From assembly GCA_009801085.1 (NCBI GenBank), contig VNWV01000005.1, positions 3,123,608 through 3,187,607 on the forward strand: DNA of 64,000 nt, in the 5' to 3' direction. Every line of letters starts with the position of its first letter. The first letter of the stretch is position 1. A model generated the notes under the pieces. That model was not told the DNA's origin. It searched no databases and saw nothing but the letters and a program-made list of their open reading frames with translations. Position numbers and translations under genes: made by a program. The stretch comes from Lasiodiplodia sp. COLG20 (lineage: Eukaryota > Ascomycota > Dothideomycetes > Botryosphaeriales > Botryosphaeriaceae). Below, piece by piece: positions 48,157 to 60,329 of this stretch.

Positions 48157-51100
48157 ATGCAGCTTTCGAGAAGCATTGTTGCCCTGCTGCTTGTCCTTTT
48201 CTACGCTCACTCCACCTCCGCTGCTCTGCTCCACGTTCGGCAAGATGGCGACACAAAGACGGCCACCGCCCGCACTTCCAGGGAGGCCTCCAGCGAGGCT
48301 GCTACGACGGCGACGATCGACAGGACTTCGCATGCAGCCACAGAAACCAGTTTTCGGGACTCCGCATTGCCTTCAGCCACTGCATCGGTCAGCACTACTG
48401 CCCTAACCGATGTCCCGTCCGCGGCAGCTCCCAGTGACGCGCCAGCTGCGTCCAGCACGGGTGAGTTGTCCTGCACCTCCAATTGGACCTGGACCCGGCT
48501 AATAAAAGCCCAGCCGCCGTATATTCCGGCCATGGCCTTCCGCTCCCTCCCAAAGTGACTCCAGCCATTGGCATCACCGGTGCTGTCCTCATGGTCACTG
48601 GTGCCATTTACACTTTCATAGGCATCAAAAACCTCTGGTCGGTCCCCCACCGCCTCTCACATGACCCCGACTGACAACATGTAGGGTAAACATCGGGGGC
48701 TCTGTCGGCTTCCTCGTCGCACTCTCGATAACCGTACGACAAGCTCACGACGACGCGCGTCTTTATGCTAACAGCCCTACAGGTCCTTATTGAATATGTC
48801 ATGAACCCTCCTGTCACCGATGCTGTCCAGGGAGCTTTCTTCGTTGCTGCATTCATTCCTGCATTGCTAGCCGGCGGTGTCGCCTACATCTTCAAAGACA
48901 TTACTGAAGGGTTGGGGTGCATGCTTGGCGGCTTTTGCTTGTCTATGTGGTTTCTCGTTCTGAAGCCAGGCGGTCTGATCACATCTTCGGCTGGTAAAGC
49001 CATCTTCATCGGCGTTTTGTCTGCCGTCGGCTGGGGCTTGTCTTTCAGTCGCTATACCCGGACCTACGGGTTGATTGGTTGCACCTCTTTCGCCGGTGCA
49101 ACCGCCACCGTGATTGGAATCGACTGTTTTTCACGAGCAGGCTTGAAGGAGTTCTGGTTGTACCTCTGGGGTAAGCAAGGCTGCGCACCCAAGACATCCC
49201 ACCCGACTAACCGCCAAACAGATTTGAACGATAACACTTTTCCGCTATTTACCAACACATACCCGCACACGCGCGGCATTCGAGTCGAGATTGCCTGCAT
49301 AATCATAATCACTTTGCTTGGAATTGCGTCGCAAATGAAGCTCTGGAAGATAGTCAAGGCTCGCCGCGAGCAAAGAGATGCCGCTCGTCGGCAGAAAGAG
49401 GAGGAACAGCGCCGCATGGATGAAGAGACCGGCAGAAAAATAATGGAAGAAACCGACCGAGAGAAGGCTCAGTGGGAAGCCATGTATGGCAATAAGAATT
49501 ACGGCGAAAGGAACGCCGACGTGGACCACCTCGATTCCGGTGTTGGTTCTGAGAATGCCGGTAAGGCGTCGGTCAGCGTGCGAGAAATTCCGCAGGGAAC
49601 ATCATCCGAAGAGAGCATTGAGATGTGCGAGCTTGAGGCCGGCACAAGACAAGGAAGCCAAGCTCAGCTCGTTTCTCAACATGCTACCCCGGCTGAAGGC
49701 CTTGACGAAATACAACCGATTGACAGCCAAGGACGGCCTCTTCCACCATCGCCTGGATACTTCAGCATGAGCCACCAAGATCCAGTGATGAAGCGCCAAG
49801 ACTCGATGCAAAACAGTGCTGGAATGGAACAGGTAGCGTACAGCGACTATTCGCCGCGGCTTTCACTGCAAGCCCCCGGAGGTCCTCAAGCGGTCCGGCT
49901 TCCTTTCGTGGTACCCACGGGAAATGACTCCGAATCCGAGCTCCCGGAGCAGGAGTCTGTCGCCTCCATGCCAGAGAATCTAATGACCAGGGAAAACAGT
50001 GCCCAACGGTTGCCGGTGAAACCGGACTCGAAGCGGAGCACCCATGCCAGGAACTCGCATGCAACGTCGGAAGAACATCTTATAGAACCGCCATCCCTCG
50101 AAGATGATAGGGCATCTTCAATTGCAGCTACTCTCGACGACATGAACGAAGAGGTCATTTCCCTCCCCGCACTTTCAAGAGTCGGGACACCATTCAGCTG
50201 GATGGAGCGACCGGGGAACAACCAAGGACATGCAGAAAGCGCGGCTACCGAGACGGATGGCGTCGATGACGAAACCCGGGATGATTCATCGACGACTATC
50301 GATCCGGGTGACGGCAATCGTGAGGCGTCCAGGCCGACTGCGCGCCGCTCCTTGACATCCAGCACCAACCCCAAATCAGTTTCCACGAAGTCTGCAGCTG
50401 GTAAGGATCGCCGCAAATCTGGCGTTTCAACGGATCGCGATGAAGTGGGATCGGCAAGCGACAGACAGGCACGGTCGAAGAAGTCAACCACGCAGTCGGA
50501 AATTACCCATTCCGTCGTTGGTAGCTTGAGCGACCACCTGCCCGACAACAAGCTGTCCAAGGTCATGCTAACATACCGCACCAATGAATGGGCCAAGCAT
50601 GTCAGCATGGCCGATCAGCCCGAGCTCGAGAGCATTCCAGAACCCTCGTCTCCCGGCGTCATGGTGGATCTCGGCTTCAAGCAAGCAGCTGAAACGTCGC
50701 GGAAGCCGATAGAACCCCCAACTCCTGAGGCTGAGGCGGAACCGGAGGTCGATCCAAGGGATGAAGCTCCAACTCCCGTCCAGACACCTCCGATTCCCGT
50801 CCAGACACCTTCGATTCCTGTCCAGACACCTTCGAATCCTGTCCAGACCAACCCGTACCGGCAGTCGCTGCACCGCCGGTCATTGAGCCAGTCGAAGAGC
50901 ATTCAGCCAAATGAGACGTCTGCCCCGCCGTCGAGGAACTCATCGAGCGCCACGCTGCCAATGGCAAATGCGAACACGCCTCCGATCAACCTTCAGCGCA
51001 ATTCGAGCTCGTAATCGGTGGCGACTGTGTCGCGCCCTGGCTCGGCGATGACGGTCAATGGCACGCGAGGGTTGAGGATCTCATCCAGTCCGGTCAACGC

Positions 51101-51782
51101 GCCCATTGCTGAGCAGCCATCAGAGGAAATGAAGGCCGAGAGACGCAACTCTTCCAGACTTGTGCAGACGCCACTGCCGACAAACACGCTGATGAGCGAG
51201 AGGGACAGCCGGATGCGCAGCAGACCGACAAAGATGTCGTTCATCGCGGCGCCAGGCCAGTCGCCCGTCACCATGGCGCAAACGCCGCAGTCTCATCGCG
51301 TCAGCAGAGCGCCGAGCATAGCAAACTCGGTGCAAAGCTCGCAGATGGCAGCAGAGGATGCAGATCCGGACAACATGCCGCTCAGCCAGCGGCGGGCGAT
51401 GATCCAGAAGAACCGACTGTCGGCGTCCAATCGCAACTCGTCGTACCCGGCGCTGTCGGCGCAGAACTTCAACACGCACCAGCCGCAGCGCGAGCCGTCG
51501 ATGCAGCAGGACAAGCGCGAGCAGATGTTCGCGTCGTGGCGCGGGTCGCTGCAGCAGGACCAGCAGGCGCGGATGCAGCCGGCGCAGCGCGAGCTGACCG
51601 AGGGCCGGCGGTCAGCCATGATCAGCGAGCAGCGGCGCAACAAGGAGTGGGCGCAGCAGCAGCAGGAGATCAACCGGCAGAACATCGACATGATGATCCA
51701 CGAGAAGATGCGGTCGGGCCAGATGCAGCAGCTGCACCGTGAGAGGCTGCGACGGCTGCAGTCGGGCGCCAAGACCGAATAG
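48157..51782 (+). CDS. TM198-like (DUF4203) membrane protein with in-frame TAA before its conserved C-terminus
   Basis: Exons are 48157-48460, 48514-48637, 48685-48733, 48783-49170 and 49222-51782. A signal peptide (MQLSRSIVALLLVLFYAHST) and Ser/Thr-rich ectodomain lead to about seven hydrophobic helices starting VTPAIGITGAVLMVTG, with ALLAGGVAYIFKDITEGLGC, matching fungal TM7S3/TM198-like domains. A charged helix (ARREQRDAARRQKEEEQRRM) and a long disordered tail follow. The frame meets TAA at 51012-51014 (885 residues), then continues open in the same frame to TAG at 51780-51782 with a Gln-rich coiled coil (EWAQQQQEINRQNIDMMIHE) that looks functional. So the stop is premature, bypassed, or spliced out (possible 51011-51076 intron with a poor GAG acceptor). 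Function unknown. Confidence 0.8.
50775..50849 (+). repeat. 21-bp coding minisatellite (PVQTPxI units)
   Basis: Units start at 50775, 50796 and 50817, with a partial unit to 50849. They encode PVQTPPI, PVQTPSI, PVQTPSN and PVQT in the disordered tail of the TM198-like protein. Confidence 0.9.
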
Positions 51783-52835
51783 GGAGAAGAGCATGATCCA
51801 CGAAACTCGTTTCTAAATTCAGCATGAGACCGGCGTCATATCCCCTTGCGCCGGGTCCCTTTCTTTTCTGAAGCATTTTCTTGTAACACGTCGAACGCGT
51901 GTCTCTTTTATTCTTTTCCTTCGCCCTCACCGCTGGTACATTGACGGGATTAATGCTGGCAGGCACGACTGCATCATAAGTAATGGTGGGAGGCTATAGA
52001 CGTATTTTTCTCTGGTTTCTGGTTTTGGTAATAATGGCGGTGGCTTATACCCTCAATGGAAGTGGAAGCGGGAGGAGATCTGACCGTATCACAAATCCTT
52101 CGGCTCGCTCGGAAGTGCACGGGAAAAGGGAAGCAAGGTTGGCGGGCGTTTGTGCTTTTCGGCGTGACAGTGGGAAGATAGCTGTGCGTGTGGTGTGTCG
52201 GGCGTGGGAAGGGAGATCCCACACAAACGGAAAGCAAAAGAAAAAGAAAACAATAAAGCACGCTTACCTCTTGAGTATATTATTACGAGTCTCTTAAACT
52301 TTGGTGTTAAGCTCACCAGGCCGTTCCGCGGCCGGCCTCTGCGGCTTACGGGGGCGTGTGCTTCTCAGGGGTGGCGAGCGGCGGCGGCGGCGGCGACGAG
52401 ACAGGGCTTTTCTTTTCGTGGTGGTGGTGGTGGTTCGGGGAGGTTGGGGCGTGAGTTACGAGTCCTCCCCCTCGGCGAATGGGCTGTAGGGCAGCGGTGG
52501 CACGGATGATGTTTGCAATTTCGACGCATTGCAAACCGGCCTGAAGCTGCAAGTGCTTTGCCAACGACGTCACACTGGCTACGTACAAACAGGGGCCTGC
52601 GAGTCGTCCGGATTGCGTGGGAGGCGCCATCATGGGGCGGAAGCGAGCGCGCGGCCGTGCGAGGCTTGAGGCTGGCGGCGTACCGGCAACAAGATGCCTT
52701 AAACGCGCGAAGCCTGCTCCAGGGCACGCGAGTAGCTAGGCCGCTCTTTACTACTCCCTCCAGCCCGTAGCTGCTTCACGATCCTGCAGCCAGTCGCTCA
52801 TTTTTCGCCGGTACCAGAGAGAAAGGCTGGCGCCC
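51783..52835. other. Intergenic between TM198-like gene and ERF4
   Basis: No gene is supported. The part from 52310 to 52790 is GC-rich with chance frames on both strands. Confidence 0.5.
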
Positions 52836-54407
52836 ATGCCGCGTCCTTCGGCAACACAGGCGCTTCAACTCGACTGCGTTAGGTCCCGTGCCGCCCGTCT
52901 CCCTTTTCAATCACCACTACCAATCTTCTTCCATCCCCAAACTTTACAGCAGCGTCGGGCACGATTGTCCATTCCGACCCGGCGGCCGCGCAGCACGTGC
53001 TCACCGCCACGACGGCCTCCCACTCGGGCTTTCCACAAACACCACCGCACGCGCATACGTTGCCGCCCGCCCGTTGGAGTCTCACGCAACGGCTCTTTAA
53101 CTTCTCGCCTTTCTCGCCCGCTCGCGTCCCGCAACCGCCGCTCCAACAAGCCCCGTCGGCCGCCCCGCTCGCTGCTGCCGCCCGTCGTGGCGCGCCCGCC
53201 TCCCGTCTTTTAAACCCGCTCAATTCATCGCCGCGAACCCCCGTCTCCGCGCCGTCGTCACCTTGGGGCCGCAACAACTCATTACCGCCAGGACCTAATA
53301 TCCCCATAGCCTCCGATCTGCCCCCGCCGCCCACCGCTGAGGAAGGCCGCGACGTATACCCGCTGCTGCCACTGCCCGATCCGCACCGCCAGAGCAGGGC
53401 TCACAGCAGTCTCGCGGTCGAACCTGGAGATAGCGCACGAGCCAGCGTCGGTCTGCCGAGCGGACGCCGCAGCCTGCTACTCGAGCGACAGAAGCCGGAC
53501 GACGAACGACCCATATCCCCGGGAGTGACGAGCAAGAAATTTGGAAAGAGTCCGGCCTTCACCATGGAAGCCCCTACCGCCGCGAAGATAGCGGGCCTGG
53601 ACCCATCACCGCGTGACGACCGGCCGACAAGCATCATCCTCAACCCAGACGACCCGGAGGCCGGCCATCGCCTGCACCACACGGCCTCGCGCGCGACCAT
53701 GCCGCATGACACGTTCCGCTCGCGCCAGCCATCGGCCGTGTCGTTCCCAGAGCAGGCGCCGTCCGAGGCCGGCGGCATGGACGAGGACGAGTACGCGTGG
53801 GGCCCGTCGCACCCGTGTTTTCCGCACCTCAATCCCCACGTCCCCATCACTTCGCCGCTGTACAGCACCACGCGCATCATCCGCATCAAGCGCGACTGGA
53901 TGATCGCGGGCGATCTGGCGCCGACCTTCGCAAACCTGTACCCTGAGGTGCTCGACCCGCTGATCACCGAGGATCAGTTCCGAAAGATCATCAAGAGGAT
54001 CAACACGCAGTTGCAAGCGGCCTTCGACCCGTACACGACGCGCGCGTGGGTTGATGCCATTATGGGTGCGGCGACGCTGTGGTTGTGGGAGGATCTAGGG
54101 CTCACGGGGGTGAAGAAGGCGCTGAAGGAGTTGGAGGACTGGATTGACGAGTGGAACCGGAACGAAGGAGCGAAGGAGGGCGTCAAGATCATTCCGCTGA
54201 GGAGAACAGGATATCTGACGGTGCGTACTACCACACGCTTGTCATTTTTTTTTTTCTTTGTTTGCTAATGATATCACACAGCTCGACATCCAGATTCCAG
54301 ACCCGCACATCGGCCTCGAGCAATCCACTGCCTCAATACGATCCAGGCCTACTACCGGCGCAATTAACACGAGCGGTGCACCTCAATTGCCTCATATCAT
54401 GACATAG
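52836..54407 (+). CDS. ERF4: ERF4-type subunit of Ras palmitoyltransferase
   Basis: The certain part is the frame open from 52883 to 54220, then a 61 bp intron (GTGCGT...CACACAG) and the last exon 54282-54407 (TAG). This frame has no ATG before the conserved region, so a short upstream exon is needed. ATG 52836 with an intron 52888-52949 would fit the phase but has a weak donor; the start is uncertain. The C-terminal half carries the Golgin A7/ERF4 domain: TRIIRIKRDWMIAGDLAPTF, NLYPEVLDPLITEDQFRKII, NTQLQAAFDPYTTRAWVDAI and WLWEDLGLTGVKKALKELE. Erf4 stabilises the DHHC enzyme Erf2 at the ER or Golgi for Ras palmitoylation. The N-terminal half is Pro/Ser-rich and disordered. Confidence 0.87.
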
Positions 54408-57184
54408 TCGTCGCCGTCATCAATCGTTCGCCTCATTTCCTTTTAACTCACTTTTTTTCTTTTCCCGAATTGAAGCATGGCATTGGCGTTCTAAATACGA
54501 ACGGTCTGGGAGGGAGGTTTTCGGGGCTTTTAAACATATATCACCACCACGGATTGTTATAATCGACGGGGCTGAAGGAGAGCTCTTGAAACAACAGAGT
54601 TTGTTTTAGAGCGGATCTGGTGGTCTTTACGAGTCAAAGAACATGTCGTACTGTGGGGGGAGGCGCGTGAGAGGGAAGGAGTTGTCGTTTCTTACTGTAA
54701 AAAGTTTCTTGTTCTTTTCTTCTTCTTCTTCTTCTGTTAATACTTTTTTTTTCTCTTTCACTCCTTTTGATCAATTTTGCTTTTTCGTTGGCCCTTGCGG
54801 CTTGCTTTCTTGCTTTGTTTTTGAAAGGAGGGACTAAACTGGTAGTCATGATACCCTGAGGGAAATTCTCTTATCTTCCCTTTTTCTTCCCTTTTTCCAG
54901 TTTTTACGCCTTGATCGACTTAAACCGGACTCATTCGGGCCTCTGCAACACTTTGTTTCCTTTTAATCGTGTCCACGCGCCGCGTTTTATGTGGTATATT
55001 CGTGGTGCTCGGACCAGCGCGTAGGGGCTGTACAGTCCCCTCTCGCAGCCGATGGCTAGCGTGGATTTGTTTTTTGGTCACAGCATGGGTAGCCGAAGCT
55101 ATCATCGGGACGAGAATGTGGAATTGAAACTCTACATACACGTCCGGACGATAGCTCCAACTACCACATGTGTCATTTTTCTAAGAAAGAGCTGAGTCAT
55201 AGTTACGCCCGGGGCCTTACTGTTCTTCACGCTAGCCTTCGGCTGCGATGCTCCCCTGTATTTGCCGAGGGTCCCAAGTTCTAGAATAGGAGAGAGAGAG
55301 AAAGAGAGAGAGAGCGATGTGCACAACCTGCTTTGCCTTGTAATTGCTTTTCATGTCTTGCATGCCGCCGCACACTTTTTTTTTTTTCATGTTCGCGTCA
55401 GGGACCCTGCATACGATGCTTTTGCATGCACCTCATGCATGCATAAGCTTCCCGCGTCCTGGTTCATCATCACCGTATGTGGAAGTTGCAGTGTTCAGCC
55501 TCATTTCTCTGTGGGGAAAGCTTCCCGCGCAGCAGAAAAAGGAATTATTTCATCCCCTTACCCTGCAGTGTCTTTTTCGTCCTTTCATCAAGAGAGATTA
55601 TGAGGCGTGGCACACTATCGATAGACCGAGGTAGTGGGAGTCATGTCTCTCCGGTGCTTGGCTGTGAATCTACTAGGTATGACTTGTTTCTCTTTTGATG
55701 ATGATTGATGATGGTGTCAGCAAGCGAGGGTGCCAACCGAGCTGAAGTGAAACCGATGTGAGCTGGGAGCCAATGGCGCCGGCTCCTTCCTCTGTCAGAT
55801 TTACATTATCGGTGTCAGTGCGCTCTGGAACCTTTTTTTTTAGTACCACGTAGGGCGTTCGCTTGTGGCGTATGTACATGGCCGCGGGAGGGTCTGTGGG
55901 TGGAAGAGGTTATTTGAGCACGCGGCTGATGAGTGACGACGGCGATGGCCATTGGGTTGGGCAGATGACGACTCACGATCGATCGAGCGGGGTGGGTGGT
56001 TATAAGCCAGGCTTCTTTGGATCTCGTCGCCATGAAACGCACGATTTCGCACTTCATTCTGACAGACAAGAGTGCGACTGTCTTGGGACCACGAAGGTAC
56101 CCAAAAGGTCCACTCCATCTCCCTCTCCTTTCCTCCCTCGCCACCACAATTTCCTATCTCAAATCGCGTCCGCACCCGCTTGGCGCCATTGTCGTCTAGT
56201 CGAGTCGCACACCCTCACCGTGCGTAGATGAGGAACAGCATCAACATCATTTCTTGATGGTGACGGGTTGTTCTTGGTGTCTTGCGCTAAAGGTTGGTCG
56301 TTGATGAGGATCAGCGGCAATCATTCATCGGGTGCGCGACAGTAGTGGGGCCGACTCGGTGATCGGCGCCATCATCGTGTGGGGATGCTGGGGGAGGACT
56401 CGTAAGGCTGTGTGCTTTGGAGATCGGGTTGTTGGGAACGGTGGGTGAGCGGAGGAAGAGGAGAGCGAGGAGTGAAGTTTGCCACTCCCTATTGCGAAAA
56501 AGCAACAGACAGTGGCGGCGGTCAGTTAACTGGAGCTAGAACTCATGGAGAAGCTTTTGGGTGTGGGGATTGAAGAGTGACTTTAGGTATGCTTTTAAGT
56601 GTTTGGACGTACGTCGTTTCTGTACTGTGGAGAAGACAGCGGTCTCATGCAGCTGTCAGTGTGCTGGGGAGTCTTGTGACACTTTCGGCATGCAGAGAAA
56701 CTGTGCGCAGCAAGCAAACAGCTACCAAAAGGATATGCTCGTGCTTGATCATGTCAGTTGCAGCAAAATACGCCAAATTTGGCGTGCGTAAGACACTTCT
56801 TTAAAGTTTCAAATGAGAGAACCTTCGGCAAATTTTTCTTCTGTATGCTCACCGGACTTCTCACGAAGTCTCAACCAATCACCCATAGTCAACACTGTTT
56901 TGCGGTAGCTTCCCACCACTAAAGTCCGACTAACTTACTCTCGAGGCATTCTGCTGCCGGCTCTTCTAATCTTGCTTTTTGTGATTGATAATAAGAGATT
57001 CCTATAAATTTCCACCGCCCTTGATTTTGAGCATCATCTTCTAATATCGCTGTCAGGCTTCAGCATAAGCTCAGTTCAAGACAAGAGGGCGGCTTGTCAC
57101 ATGCTGAGTACCACCCTCAGCCTTGTATGTCTGATGTTGGGTAATATAATAAGAAATTGTCACTTCAATATTCATCAATAACAA

Positions 57185-57300
57185 GAGCCGATGGTGTAAT
57201 GGCTAGCATTAATGCTTCTACGATCACTTAGCCAAACATTCATTGTCAGCTAGTAGACACTCGTTAGCATTAGATTCAGGTTCGACTCCTGATCGGCTCA
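57185..57300 (+). tRNA. Intron-containing tRNA-like gene, apparent anticodon CTA
   Basis: A cloverleaf can be drawn. The acceptor GAGCCGA (57185-57191) pairs with TCGGCTC (57293-57299), discriminator A. The D stem is GTG/CAT with a GG and A21 in the loop. The anticodon stem AATGC (57211-57215) pairs with GCATT (57267-57271). The T arm is TCAGG/CCTGA with loop TTCGACT. Box A (TGGTGTAATGG) and box B (GGTTCGACTCC) are good. An intron of about 44 bases (57222-57265) sits in the anticodon loop. With the canonical intron site the anticodon (57218-57220) is CTA, which would read UAG, but base 37 is then C, which is odd. The D arm recalls Gln/Glu tRNAs. A pseudo-tRNA or a shifted splice site is possible. 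Confidence 0.6.
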
Positions 57301-57986
57301 GCTTTTTTTGTTTTATTTCTTGTCTAATAGTTAAAAATTTTGCTGCGACCAACTATGGAACCGAAGGGACGAACCAACGGAACCCACCCCTCCAACCCTT
57401 TTTTCCCCACAAGGCGGCCCGTGGTCCACATTAGAGCAACAGTGCAAATTTTCAGAAAGCCAGCCAAAAGTAGCGTAGTTTCTGTGATGCCTTAACTGGC
57501 CTTGCGGCTTGTGACTGCATCAAAGATGGTGACCTGGATGGAACGTGGAAGAGGGGGGACTTATATAAAAGTGGTACAGGAACTTATGGGCCTGGTGACG
57601 GTATGACCGCTGTGCACCGGGGATTAACCATAAATACCAATCTTGATGTCTAGGTCGAAAGTTCAGATATGTCACACTAATGAGCGGCACACAAGATACT
57701 ATCTGCAAGCGAAGACTTAAATCACTCGTTGCCTCGTTCGTCTGGAACATCTACAGGAAGAATGTAAAGTAGCAAGTTCTCCAGTTTTCGACTATAGAAG
57801 CAGACACTTTATCACTACAAAATGCTGTTCATCGTAATCATATGATGCTGGTGTTATCTTTTTTTCCTTGGGGCTAGTGGTGCGATTAGAGTCGAGTAAA
57901 AGAGACACAACAACAAACGTTGAAGTTGAACAGCCTCCGTGCAGTAAGAACTCATGTCCACCAGCTAACCAACCCTAATCTCGAGC

Positions 57987-58325
57987 CTAAATCTCAAGAA
58001 ATCTTTGCATGTCCTTATTGCTAACACAAACTTCACCCTCCCGTTTCATATCGATGCTCTCCTACACCTTCCCATTCTTTCCCTCTTCATTTACTTCAGG
58101 CATGATATCTAGAATTTCAATCAAGAAGTCCGGCATAAAGGTGAGGATCTTCTGCTACTTGGCAAGGAACTAATCGCGGCTGGCGGTCGGTGGGTCGTCA
58201 GCGTGCGTGGTGGCGAAGGCGGGAGAGAGATGGTTGGTGATAAGAGGGCCATCAAAGTTCCGTGGATTGTATAGCTCGAGGAACATGTCATTGGACAGCT
58301 GCTTGGGTGTCATGGCGTAGGTCAT
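57987..58325 (-). pseudogene. Coding relic interrupted by three in-frame TAG codons
   Basis: From ATG 58325 the minus strand gives MTYAMTPKQLSNDMFLELYN and continues with protein-like sequence (HLSPAFATTHADDPP, LTFMPDFLIEILDIMPEVNE, VCVSNKDMQRFLEI) to a TAG at 57987. Within the 112 codons, codons 52, 57 and 88 are TAG (58170-58172, 58155-58157, 58062-58064). There is no TAA, TGA or frameshift. A TATA-like TATTTAA lies about 190 bases upstream. The length and the LTFMPDFLIEIL block loosely recall SnoaL/NTF2-like small fungal proteins, a weak guess. Confidence 0.55.
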
Positions 58326-59787
58326 ATTGTAGCCTTTTGGAACTTGTCTGGAGTTAATCGAGGAGGTCGCGAAAAACGTAAAAAGGCTTGGAGGAAGAAT
58401 GAAGCTGGTTTAATGAGGCAGATAGATTATGAAAAGCTGTAGGTAATTGCTTCTTGCTTTGGGGACAATTGAGGTGGACTGATGGGTAAGCTCTCGAAAG
58501 GTAGATGGTGAGCTCTTAAATATCCCACCGTCCCACGCTCTCCGCTACTTCTGTTGCAGCGAGCTCTGCAGATGATTTTTGTGCCACGGTGATAAGGAGC
58601 TGATAGAAGCTGACCCAAGGAAATAGTTTCATGCCGTGATAAATGTAGATTGGATGAGTTCGAGTTAATTGCTCGGCCTTCGCGGTTTTACGATAGACCG
58701 GATTGCCTTCTTGAGGTTAGCGGAATGCACCCACGGAATTAACAGCTTTAGGCCGGAGTTATTACAGCGAAGGGAAACGAAAAATGCTAGGTTGGAGAAT
58801 TGCGGTCGAAGGTGTTACTGTTGTTCACCGGGCTCTGAGACAAATAGCACAAGTTTGGCCGGCGGTTACCTCGTCCTGGGCTGGCAGAAGCGGAAGCTGA
58901 GCGGTTGGGAGTCAAGTGGTAATTCGGGAAGTAGTGGCCAGCACTACGTCGGACGTTGTGTTTAGCAAAACGTAGGGGACTTTGGACAGGCGGTCTTCAT
59001 GCAAAGCCGTACTGGTTCTGAGAAAGGTGCCTTGAGGTGTGAAGGCATGGAGCCTCCCTGAATTAGCTCGCCGTAACCGGGAAGAACATTGAACCCACTG
59101 AGTCACGAAAGATATTGCAGCTAATCTACGCAGTCGCTTTTTCTTTGAATGTCGTTGCGCTCTTTTGAAGCCTAAGTTTCTCAGCATTTACTTTGACCGG
59201 CAGTGAGGAAGAAAGAGTGCAGAATCTTCCGCAAAACACAGGGAGGATGCGTCTGTCGCCCACCATCAAGTTCTGAAATATTATGATATTGGGTATCGTA
59301 CTGACTGGTCCACCTTCAGGTAGATGATTGCACATCCACCGTGAGGACTGATATTCGGTAGGAAAATGCCTCCCATGGTGTATTCGCTGTCTTCTAAGCA
59401 GTGCTGTGGGGCGATTGCCCGGATTGGCGAGGTTCGCCCAATGGGAATTCCCCGCTCCTGGAACTCCGTGATTCGTACGCCATAGGAAACCATTCTCTTT
59501 TTCCCTCTTTTCCGATATACGCCTCTCTTTTCACAAGCCTGTGATCTGTAGACCGCAGCTAGCAATGAAGACTGACATGCTGGCCATCATGGTAGACGGT
59601 GCTATGTCTCATCGCATGCAAGGCATTCTCTCCCCTTGGCTTTCACTTTCCCAAGTTTTTGTTCAAAACCGTCCAAGCAGAGGAAAAGAGCCCAGACATC
59701 TCCACCATATTTCAATTTTCACCTCCCTCTCTCACCCCCGTTTCTCTTCCTTTTTCTCGTTCCCTTCTTCTTTTCTTTCCTTCCCCC

Positions 59788-60329
59788 TCAATCACAGCTC
59801 GCGCACCCAGCGCAGCCACAGCTGACGCACTGAATGACATGATCCTCCTTGAGCTGGTCGCGAGGAACACGGCAGATGCAGGTGCTGTTGAAGTTGGTCT
59901 CCTTGGTCTGGATGCAGCGCAGGCAGCACAGGTGCTCGTAGCCCTGCTTCTTCCACTTGGCGATCAGATTCGCGTCCGCCTTGCCGTTCTTCAGGCACCA
60001 GTCGTACAGCGCCTTGCTGATCTTCTCGTCGTTGTAGAGGTCCCAGATGTAGCGAGAGCCTAAAGTCGTTGATGTGTTAGAGGATGACTGGTGGCCGGAG
60101 GGGGGAGGAAGGGATTCTGGGGGGTTGAGTTCGGGGGAGGAAACATACGTTTGTGGGTGATTTCGAAGATGGGCCACTGCATTTCTTGCCGCTTCTTGCC
60201 CTCGTGCGAGGCGTTCATTGCGTCCTTCATGGCGTTGTCGTACTCGAGAAGCGTGTCTTCGATGTCCTCGTAGCCCTCCGGCGGCGCCTTCTTGCGGCCG
60301 TATCCCTTGCTTGTGCGGACGACGGGCAT
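59788..60329 (-). CDS. BUD31: Pre-mRNA splicing factor BUD31 (G10 protein)
   Basis: Two exons, 60149-60329 and 59788-60059 (TGA), 150 residues, joined by an 89 bp intron. It starts [20 protein letters not shown] with the N-terminal basic G10 signature, then [20 protein letters not shown] and the Cys-rich zinc cluster [28 protein letters not shown] that defines G10 proteins. It is a core NineTeen-complex-related component of the activated spliceosome. Length matches the family (144-157). It is divergent from the NDUFA6 gene with 452 bp between start codons. Confidence 0.97.

Larger units (their letters stand above)
54408..59787. other. Gene-poor region, 5.4 kb
   Basis: It contains the ERF4 3' flank with TTC and T-rich tracts (54710-54780), a GA tract (55290-55315), the tRNA-like gene (57185) and the coding relic (57987-58325), both listed separately. 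Other short frames lack coding signs. The stretch 56800-58450 is AT-rich relative to the window. Confidence 0.5.

Noticed and set aside
58155..58172. Genome-wide reassignment of UAG to a sense codon
   Set aside because: HIS3, the complex I subunit, ERF4 and the TM198-like gene all terminate at TAG exactly where their families end, so UAG is a working stop here.
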